Shown: positions 36,549 through 64,000 of the stretch, in pieces
How the letters are laid out: each line of letters starts with the position of its first letter
Position numbering within the stretch: position 1 is the first letter of the stretch
Source of the DNA: Stramonita haemastoma
Lineage: Eukaryota > Mollusca > Gastropoda > Neogastropoda > Muricidae
NCBI GenBank assembly: GCA_030674155.1
Contig: CM060329.1
Location: 27,256,184-27,320,183 of the forward strand
DNA: 64,000 bases
Reading direction: 5' to 3'
The notes under the pieces: model-generated
Told to the model about the DNA's origin: nothing
What the model saw: the letters and a program-made list of their open reading frames with translations, nothing else
Databases searched by the model: none
Program-made: the position numbers and the translations under genes

Positions 36549-39055
36549 CTCACTCACTCACTCAGTCCCATGTCCCAAAGGACGTAGGGGGGACATGAGA
36601 GAAGACGCAACGGAGATCTTTTTCCATGCTTCACGATCCTGTGTGGCTAGTAGGAGGCGTTGCAGGGGTTGGGCAGTCCAGTCTTTGATGTTGTCAACCC
36701 ATGATTTCTTTTGGCGGCCTCTTCTTCTCTTGCCCTCGACTGTTCCTTGCAAGATGGTTTTTGCTAGGGTGTTGTGTCTTGTGGTGTGACCAAACCACAT
36801 CAGCTTTCTCCTCTTTATGGTGGAGAGCAAAGGCTCTTGGGGGCCCACACGCTTTTTGATTTCTTCTTTCACATAGTTATTGGTCTTGTGTTCTTTGTAT
36901 GATATTTTGAGGAGTCTTCTGTGGCACTTGTTCTCGAATGCTTGGATTCTTCTCTCTAACTCTGCTGTCAGAGTCCATGATTCACAGCCATATAGGAGGA
37001 TAGATATCACGAGGGATTTGTAGAGGTGGTATTTGGTGCCGAAGCTGATGTTGTTGCTTCTGATGATCCTCTGGAGTCTGACTAGAGCAGATGTTGCTGT
37101 TGCAATGCGAGCTTTCACCTCATTGTTTGATGTGCCATCTTTTGTTAGGATGGAGCCTAAGTATTTGAATTGGCTCACCTCTTCCAATATTTCTCCATTC
37201 ATCTTTATTTCCGTGCTGTCATTACTCGCGCTGTTGACCATGATCTTCGATTTCTCTGTACTGACCTCCATGTCGTATGCGCTCGCTGGATCTGTTAGAC
37301 TGTCTGTGAGGATTTGCAGTTCTTGTTTGCTGCTGCCCATGAGGTCAATGTCATCTCCAAATCTGAGGTTGCAAAGGGGTCTTCCACCAATGGAGATGGA
37401 AGTGTGGTGGTTTTGCAGTGTCTCTGTCATGATGTTTTCGAGGAAGAGGTTGAAGAGTACAGGTGAGAGAAGGCAGCCCTGGCGGACTCCAACCGTGGTC
37501 TTGAAGAACTCGCCCACGTGATTGTTCATGAAAACTGCACTTCTTGCATTCTCATACAGAGCCTTGATGACTTCAATTAGGCAGTTGTCAATGTTGAAGT
37601 GCCTGAGTACTTGCCAGAGGCCGTCATGCCATACCCTGTCAAAGGCCTTTTTGAAGTCTATAAAATTGTGGTACAAGTCTTTTTGGTGTTGGAGATGCTT
37701 CTCTATCAGAATTCTCAGGTTGAAAATTTGTTCCATTGTGCTGAGTTTTGGTCTAAGGCCCGCTTGTTCTTCTGCCAGGAGTTTTTCTGCTTGGTTTTTC
37801 AGTCTGTTGAGGACTACCTGCAGCATGATCTTGCTAGGATGGCTTATGAGACTGATGGTTCTGTAGTTCTGACATTGCTTGAGGTTTCCTTTCTTTGGCA
37901 GGGGTATTACAAGAGACTGTGTCCATTATTTTGGCCATTCTTTGGTGTCGTGGATCTTCTGACAAAGATCTGTGAATCGCCTTGCTGTTTCATTCCCTCC
38001 ATTTTTTATGAGTTCAGCTGGGATGTTATCGATTCCAGGGGACTTCCCCTTCTTCAATTGTTTAATAGCTGTGTCTACTTCACACCTTAGTATTGGTGGG
38101 TCTTTATCTTGGTGTTCAGGGGGTTGTGTTGGAAACTATGTTGGTATCTGGGCGTAGTGGGTAGTTATACAATCCCTCACAGTATTCTGTCCAGCGTTGG
38201 AGGATGGCATTGTTTTCCGTTAAAAGATTTCCTTCTTTGTCTTCAATAACAGAGGCTTTAGGCTGTGTGATTTTAGTTAGTGCTTTCAGAGTGTTGTAAG
38301 CTGTTTTGCTGTTTCCCTTGGCCATTCCAGCTTCGATGTTGTTGCATTGTTCTTCTATCCACGCTTCTTTGGCTTCTCTCATCTTTTTCCTCACTTCTCT
38401 GTGGCTATCCATGTACTTGTTGTTGGCTTCTTGACTTGTGAACTTTTGCTTCTTAAGTTCTCTTCTTTTGTCGCAGAGGTCAAGAACCTCATTTGTCACC
38501 CAGGGTTGTTTCTTTGTTCTGCTTCTGCCTAATGTTTCTTCTGCTGCTGTCGTTAGCACTTCTTTGATGTTGTTGGCTAGTGTGTTCACATCATTGTCAA
38601 TGGCTGTGAGTGCGGCGAACTTTCCTCCAATGTTGGCTTGGAAGATCTCAACCACTGTTGGGTCTTTGAGTTTTTCCAGGTCGAATCTTATGCGTGGGCT
38701 TTTTGGCTGTTGTTTTGCTTTCAGTTTCAGCCTGATGGTGGTAAGTACAAGGTCGTGGTCACTGCCAATGTCAGCTCCTGGGAATGTTCTTGTATTTGCC
38801 TTGTTTATGCTGGATTTGAATCTTTGGGGTGACAGAATGTAATCAATTTGATTATGAATCAGACCATTTGGTGAGTGCCAGGTTGATGTTCTAGATGGCT
38901 TGTGAGGGTGGAGTGTGTTAGCCAGAGTTAGTTTGTGCTTCTTTGCGAATTCCAGCAGCCTCTGTCATTTGTTTCTCCCAGTCCAAAGCGTCCTGTGGTT
39001 CCTGCCCAGGTGTCATAGGCATCAGGTCCCACCTTAGCATTCCAATCGCCTTCCA
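36549..39055 (-). mobile_element. 5'-truncated LINE (copy 2), same family, with 13-bp target-site duplication
   Basis: Uninterrupted - strand order from 39055: the endonuclease GDWNAKVG motif at the truncation point, linker, RT and a (GAGT)n tail at 36549-36566. CTTTCTATCTTCA flanks it at 36536-36548 and 39056-39068. Damage: a 7-nt deletion near 38,970 within a GACAGAG/GACAGCG repeat, a frame change near 38,130, a GAA-to-TAA stop near 37,937, and the catalytic FADD changed to FGDD. Very similar to copy 1 over the shared length, so both are fairly young. Confidence 0.93.
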
Positions 39056-39068
39056 CTTTCTATCTTCA

Positions 39069-39640
39069 ACTTTCACATAGTCTATCATAAACTTATTATT
39101 AGATAGAAATGTTTTGGTTCCTATGTTGGTTTTGAAATTATATTCTTATCGTCTTAATAAGCACAGTATCTTTTTTTTTTTTTAAATGGTTTGCTTGTCG
39201 TTGCTTTTTCCCTCACATCTATGCTACAAATCAGTGTATCTGTTATAGTACTAATGCTTGGGTCAGTTGTGGATTATGTGCTTATTAAATACACACCTAT
39301 CTCTTTTGTTGAAATAATTAACAATGTATCCAGTTGGAGATAATGTGGTTGAACATTATATCTGTCTCCATTCTTTAAATCATAGGTTGAACTTTTGTTG
39401 TTCGCGGTGGTGGTTTTTACGGGGGAGGAGGTTGTTATTATATGATTTTGGGGGTTTTTAGTTTCGTTTGTCTTGGGTTTTTGGTGGTTGTTCTTGTTTG
39501 TTGTTGTTGTTGTTGTTGTTTTAGGGGTTTTGCTTTCATTTTGACAGTCCCTAATCATGGCAAGGGCTGAATGAAAAAAAAAAGTAAATGCTTATCTGTC
39601 ACCCTTGAAAATAAAGAATAAAAATAAAGAAGGGAGACAA
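39069..39640. other. Intergenic A+T/GT-rich DNA upstream of the proposed SSUH2 promoter
   Basis: It holds a (TTG)n near 39497-39520. At 39560-39632 an A-rich stretch (GTAAATGCTTATCTGTCACC then AAATAAAGAATAAAAATAAA) may be a very old SINE-1 tail. No gene seen. Confidence 0.5.
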
Positions 39641-39752
39641 ACTAATTAGACCAATATTACGCAATCGGTATGCATAGGGGACACTACTCGGAATTGCGCG
39701 TACTCGAAGCAGACGCTCGGTTTGGACAGCCTGCAGAACATACACATCAACA

Positions 39753-39765
<13 letters not shown>
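39640..39765 (+). promoter_or_regulatory. SSUH2: Proposed SSUH2 first exon and CpG-containing promoter region
   Basis: From about 39,650 to 40,190 the sequence is unique, richer in CpG than its surroundings and free of microsatellites. Within it ATCAACAATGG gives an ATG at 39753 with A at -3 and G at +4. The reading METE + one base reaches a GTAAGA donor at 39766. This leaves phase 1, exactly what the next recognised exon needs. The link to exon 2 is an inference from phase and position. No transcription start can be read from sequence. Confidence 0.5.
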
Positions 39766-58890
<19,125 letters not shown>

Positions 58891-59390
58891 CACTGCTGCC
58901 TCATCTCTGAACTGACTGACACCTGCACGAACCTGCTGCCTCATCCTGTGAACCGACACCTGCATGAGGATGCCTGCCTGCGTGCGTACTGCATGGTCTT
59001 CCGTCAACAGTTCTGTCCTGCATGGAGAAAGAGAAGAAGAGAGGAGGAGAGAGAGAGAGAGGGGGCAGGGAGGTTGAGAGAGAGAGAGAGAGAGGAGGAA
59101 GAGAGAGAGAGAGAGGGGGGGGAGAGAGAGAGAGAGAGAGATAATCGTCTGTTCTAACCAGCATCTTCTTTTGTCATTCGCTTTTACACTGTAAAAAATG
59201 TCTGAGAAAAATAATGGCTGTCTTTGCCAGCTGCTCTCGTGGGCTGTACAGCTTGGTTTGTAGGATTATCTCCACTGTCCATGCAATTCTCCTCAGGTCT
59301 CTGTATAGCGTGCACCTCTGAAGGATGTGCTGCCAGTCCAGTTTTCTTTACCACAGGCACACAGGGGAGAAGAAATGAGTTTCACTTACC
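58891..59390 (+). other. SSUH2: Start of SSUH2 3' UTR with (GA)n tract
   Basis: Repeats of the CTGCTGCCTCATC segment follow the stop, then (GA)n at 59030-59143. 3' UTR status is inferred from position. No polyadenylation site is certain. Confidence 0.5.
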
Positions 59391-59394
59391 AGCA

Positions 59395-59645
59395 TGAACG
59401 GCCTTCTCTTCTGAAAGACAGAACCAGTTTGGCGGTTGCACAAGATGTGCTTGCATTCACACACAGGACCTCAGTTTATAGTCTCGGCCAAAGGATTTTG
59501 GTGGGAGTGGAGTCAGTACTAATGTTAACTCAGGGGAAACAATTCCACTGCATTGGAGTTTTGTGGTTGTTCAAACCAGGGCTGGATCCCAAGCCGTCAC
59601 ATTTTGAGTGCAGCTCTTGACCCACTAGGCTGTTCTGCTCCCCCT
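59395..59645 (-). mobile_element. SINE-1 copy, head and body without tail
   Basis: CGGCCTTCTCTTCTGAAAGA, CTCAGTTTATAGTCTCGGCC, AGTGGAGTCAGTACTAATGT, and a diverged head ending CCACTAGGCTGTTCTGCTCC. Confidence 0.8.
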
Positions 59646-59735
59646 TAGCTAATGGGCAGGATGATGTGTGTTCCCTGACCAAGGTAGGACAGGTAGAGAG
59701 TGGCTGGCAGTGTTCATCTGCAGTGGATTACTTTT

Positions 59736-60056
59736 TTTTTTTATTCATTCTTTTATATTGATGATAATGGAATAAGCACTTATGTGCTTTTTTTTTACAT
59801 CCTGTCCCTGTGTGTATGAAGTTTTGTAAATCTTGTCATCTGTTCCCACTGGCACCCAATGGCCTACTCTTCTGAAAAGCGGAACAGGATTTAACCTGTG
59901 TGCAAGATGTTCTGCGTGTGTTTGCATACGGGACCTTGGTTTATAGTATCATCCGAAGGACTTTTGGGGAGAGGAGTCAGCACTGATGTTACTACAGGGG
60001 AAAATCCCCTCAAACGGTAATCAAACCCGGGCCGTCATATTGGTAGCGCAACACAC
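59736..60056 (-). mobile_element. SINE-1 copy, nearly full
   Basis: The tail (CTTTTATATTGATGATAATG) is at the left. The body is complete, and the head reaches past the B-box (GGTAATCAAACCCGGG) to GTAGCGCAACACAC. The first bases of the head are missing. Confidence 0.88.
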
Positions 60057-61782
60057 TTTGATTATGTTGATTATGCTGCCGTAGAGTACTGCATTGCCAT
60101 AACTGATAAGTGTCCATTGTAAGGACATGAAGGTGAAGGGTTATATATCACTGTGAAGACGGCCAACAGTTCCAATATGAGGGGAAGTAGAAGGCTGGGG
60201 AAGGGGGGTGTGTTGAGGTTTGTTTTCCCAGAAAACTTAGTTCACAGTATCAGCATTGTTAGCATTTTCTCAGGAGAATCTTGTATTTTGCTCAAACCAG
60301 ACCAATTTGAGATGGGCCTTAGTAGGAGTTGTTCCCTTTGGGCTGTTTCCACCTTTCTTATCTTTTTCTCCATTTTGTTTTTTCCCTTTTTGTGTTCAAG
60401 ATACCTTTCCTCTGTGTACACACACGCATGCATGCATGCACTCACGCACGCACATGCACAACACACACACACACACACACAACACACACACACACACACA
60501 CACACACAACACACACACACACACACACACACACTTTTTTTGTATGTAATTTTTGTTGTTGTTGTCAAAAATACTTTTGATCTTGTATTTATAAAGTAAA
60601 TTGTCAACTTATCCATCCTTTTACAATGCGTGTTCTATCTATATAACACAACAGTGCTATAAGTGGTTCTCTGTTGCCACAATCTCAGGTTTGCTTAGAG
60701 CTGCAGTGGAGTATATTTGTTATCAGTCCCTCTGATGACCATCTTGTGCGTTAGTGTGAAAAAGACAGAAAATGTTTCGTCTGAAGCTGAATTCAGTTCT
60801 GTGTATTTTTTAAAAAGATAAATTTTGGAACAAATTAATGACTAGAGTCAATTTTGATATCTGATCTGTGAACTGTATGCATTTACATGGACACAGTGTG
60901 TCACTCACAAAATGTAGATTGAAATGTGTGGATGTCATTTGTACTGTGTAAACCTGGTATGGTTGAGTCTCTTACAGTTGGGAAATGTTGCTAGAGTTTC
61001 AGGTGTGGTTTTTGTTTTTTCTTTTTTGGTTTCTGGATAAAAGCTCATTCAGGTAACCTTACAATACAAGACTCGACTTTTGAGTCAACGTATGTATTAA
61101 AAGCTTTTACTGAGGCTGTGTCGTCCTGTTGTGAAGATGCTTTAAATTTTTTATTTTTTTTTTTAATGAAGTGTCTTTGCAAGGTTTAACATATATTGGG
61201 CCAGTTTGTCACATTTGTATGGTTTATATACATATTTCACAAGCTGTAGGTATTATATACATTGCATCCTCAAAGTTGGAATGCGGGCTACCTTCATGGT
61301 GGGAAGAATCAGTTTCATACATAAACTTCACCATTGGTGAGCCTCAGAGTTCCAGCCAAGGAAGGCAAAGAAAAATGTTTTGTACTGTTTAAGCATGTAC
61401 AGCAGAAGGTCACAGTTAAACAGTCAAAGAGAACAGCTCAGTGGTTAGTGTGGGGTCTGTCGGGTACAGCAGGTCACAGTTAATTAAACAGTTAGAGAAT
61501 AGCTCTAGAGTGTGGGGTCAGTAGGGCATATGTTCATATTGTTGCTGAAGTTGTTTGATTGAGGTGATACTCTTTTGTCGAGTCCACATAAGTTGCTACA
61601 TTATCCCTCTGCTAGACTATGTCTGGGCAAGACTGTGAACCTGTGTCTTAGTTGTGTGTGAATGCAGGTTAAAGATCTTGGGCACTTGTTATATAAACAC
61701 ACCCTTTTCTTTAAAGAATAGGCCAGTTACGACCAGTGGTATGGATGAGGTAAAAATAACCAGCAAACACTCTATTTTATTT

Positions 61783-61860
61783 TATTTATTTATTTATGTA
61801 TTCTTTTATACCGAGGATAATGGGATAAGCGCTCATGTGCTTTTTTTACATCCAGACTGT
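61783..61860 (-). mobile_element. SINE-1 tail fragment
   Basis: Only TTCTTTTATACCGAGGATAA to TTTTTTACATCCAGACTGTG remains, after a (TTTA)n stretch. Confidence 0.8.
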
Positions 61861-62137
61861 GTAAGTACAGTGGGTGATGTTCTGCAGTGGGTGAAACCTT
61901 CCCCATGTAGATTTCTTGATCTGTGTGGCTTAACCAACATGGAATGTTCTTTTTACTGAAACATCCACTTTGGTGATCTGAAAACAAAATGAATGGTGCA
62001 CAGATGTTGTGCATGATATGTGAACTGTTGTATAATGGGGTTTTCTGTGAGTATGTACTGTGGCAAGTAGCCAGCATCTTGTGTGTAGCCTGTTGTGTTC
62101 AGGTAAGTGATAGATCTGCAGTGTATGACGGACCATA

Positions 62138-62297
62138 GCTGTCAGTTTCCCCACTTTTATTTACTCGTAGCCTCTATCCATTCCATCCCATCCCAGCCCA
62201 GCCCAGCTGGTGCTAATTATAGCAGAAACTGACAACACTTGACAGGGTAAGCCCTGGACCCTGGACTGAGTTATGCTGGATTTGCATGCTGTGGGAC
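62138..62297 (+). repeat. Dispersed repeat family 3, copy 3
   Basis: GCTGTCAGTTTCCCCACTTT, CTATCCATTCCATCCCATCC, GCTGGTGCTAATTATAGCAG and CTGGACCCTGGACTGAGTTA then TGCTGGATTTGCATGCTGTG. Confidence 0.75.
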
Positions 62298-62887
62298 ATG
62301 GTGTATATCCAGGCAAAGGGTCACTGCTTTCTGCTGTGATGTCAGTGCACCGTCCAAGTGACATCTGTCATGTCAAATCAGGCCGTTTAGACACAGTATG
62401 TGACAGAACATACACTTTGGGAACAGATCTGACTGCTCAGTGTTGCATAATGACAATTCAGTATAGATTGTTGTATGGTGTTGAATCTTTGTTGATACTA
62501 TTTTTTGATGACATTTCCGAATGAGTGTTGCATGAGGTGCACATTCATTTTTTTGTATTTTGGACTGTGTATACATGCACTCTATACTTTGATTGCTCAT
62601 GTAGAGTTATGGTATAGTGGAATGTATCATGTTAGAAGTGATAACAGCTGAGTAATGAGAAGATGGGAAAATGGTATAAAGTCCAGCTGAATGGAAGCCT
62701 ATCCTTGGTACATTGTATATGAAAGCTGGTTGTAGGGTTACATGTTATACAGTATAAAGTCCAGTTGAATGTAAGCATATTGTTGGTCCATTGTACGTGT
62801 AAAGATGGAAAAACATAGTACTTGAGAAGATGGGAAAACAACATAAAGTCCAGCTGAATGTAAACGCATTATTGGTACATTTACTTA

Positions 62888-63122
62888 TTTTTTATTTTTT
62901 ATTTCATTCTTTTATATCGAGGATAATGGGATAAGCACTCATGTGCTTTTTTTCATCCAGTCCCCATGTGTTTGCAGTTGTGTAAATATTGTCATCTGTT
63001 CCCACCGGCACACAATGGCCTACTCTTACGAAAATTGGAACAGGATTTAACGTGTGTGCAAGATGTTCTGCATGCGTTTGCACACAGGGCCTCGGTTTAC
63101 AGTCTCATCCGAAAGACTTTGT
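62888..63122 (-). mobile_element. SINE-1 copy, 5'-truncated
   Basis: The tail at the left is followed by GTTCCCACCGGCACACAATG, GATTTAACGTGTGTGCAAGA and CGGTTTACAGTCTCATCCGA. The head is absent. Confidence 0.87.
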
Positions 63123-63301
63123 AATTGTAATTGTAAGCTGGTTGTGGGGTAACATGTTATGAACCAGATCATTAAAAAAAAAGAAAAAAAAAAAAAAAAA
63201 AGAACCAGATCATTTTATCTTGGTTGTTCAAATTTGTTGTCCTTTGCTGAGGACAGGTTGATTGGTGATGTTGGATATGTAGTCTTGCTCAATGGTCCTT
63301 A

Positions 63302-63900
63302 GATGGCTGTGACTGCACTTGTCTAATAAGTGTGCTAACAACACATAGAGGTATAGGGGGCTGTGACTGCACTTGTCTAATAAGTGTGCTAACAACACAT
63401 AGAGGTATAGGGGGCTGTGACTGCACTTGTCTAATAAGTGTGCTAACAACACACAAAGGTATAGGGGGCTGTGACTGCACTTGTCTAATAAGTGTGCTAA
63501 CAACACATAGAGGTATAGGGGGGTGTGATTGCACTTGTCTAATAAGTGTGCTAACACACATAGAGGTATAGGGGGGTGTGACTGCACTTGTCTAATAAGT
63601 GTGCTAACAACACACAGAGGTATAGGGGGCTGTGACTGCACTTGTCTAATAAGTGCTAACAACACCTAGAGGTATAGGGGGCTGTGACTGCACTTGTCTG
63701 ATAAGTGTGCTAACAACACATAGAGGTACAGGGGGGTGTGACTGCACTTGTCTAATAAGTGTGCTAACAAACCTAGAGGTTAGGGGGCTGTGACTGCACT
63801 TGTCTAATAAGTGTGCTAACAACACATAGAGGTATAGGGGGATGTGACTGCCTTGTCTAATAAGTGTGCTAACAACACACAGAGGTATAGGGGGCTGTGG
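63302..63900. repeat. Minisatellite, 54-bp unit, about 11 copies
   Basis: The unit runs GCTGTGACTGCACTTGTCTA, ATAAGTGTGCTAACAACACA and TAGAGGTATAGGGG. It is open on both strands because 54 is a multiple of three. Confidence 0.95.
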
Positions 63901-64000
63901 AGAGAGGTAGTACTTATGCACTCTGGCTGCTGCTTAAATCCTAAATCATGGGTAGGGGGCATGTTTATTCTCTGTTATGCTGGCACAAGTAAGATGTTTT

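Larger units (their letters stand above)
60057..62880. other. Downstream of SSUH2: (AC)n and A+T-rich sequence
   Basis: (AC)n at 60415-60533. 60,600-61,780 is A+T-rich and free of recognised repeats. 61,400-61,510 has a short local duplication (GTACAGCAG..GTCACAGTTAA). 62,640-62,880 repeats a TAAAGTCCAGCTGAATG-type segment three times. No gene seen. Confidence 0.6.

Overview
The window looks like nuclear DNA of a marine gastropod mollusc. The evidence is intron-containing animal genes with GT-AG introns, very dense dinucleotide and tetranucleotide microsatellites, tRNA-derived and 5S-rRNA-derived SINEs, and 5'-truncated LINEs including an I/Nimb-like element with an RNase H domain. The species cannot be named from sequence alone. 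Both protein-coding genes found lie on the + strand. Most open frames in the window are by-products of tandem repeats.

Layout. 1-10,000: intron of the first gene, with microsatellites and copies of one abundant tRNA-derived SINE (called SINE-1 here). 10,028-22,593: the last five coding exons of an inhibitory G-protein alpha subunit (GNAI). Its first three coding exons must lie before position 1. Exon sizes of 158, 129, 131, 154 and 191 nt (coding part) match the conserved Gi gene except exon 6, which carries one extra G. About 22,600-39,640: GNAI 3' region and intergenic DNA with several minisatellites, a second tRNA-derived SINE with a clear target-site duplication (25,424), and two related LINE copies (33,623-36,039 and 36,549-39,055). 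The first LINE copy has an inverted 5' part inside a single target-site duplication. About 39,650-58,890: an SSUH2-like gene with a DnaJ-type cysteine-rich zinc-binding region. It has nine clear exons plus a proposed 13-nt coding first exon at 39,753. Its introns hold a LINE that shares its 3' tail with SINE-1, two 5S-rRNA-derived SINEs, an I/Nimb-like LINE and several minisatellites that touch splice sites. 58,891-64,000: 3' region of SSUH2 and further repeats.

The two genes have no obvious functional link. GNAI makes the GTP-binding alpha subunit that inhibits adenylyl cyclase. SSUH2 is a cytosolic/nuclear DnaJ-zinc-finger-like protein of poorly known function. Both carry a single-base frame break beside a homopolymer (17,208 and 47,924) in otherwise well conserved exons, so a sequencing or assembly error is the first explanation for each.

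No new enzyme system or defence system is visible. The most distinctive feature is repeat biology: minisatellites that start or end exactly at splice junctions (best case 48,469, where about 54 tandem 21-bp units each carry a GTGAGT donor-like motif), and a SINE-LINE tail-sharing pair within one window.
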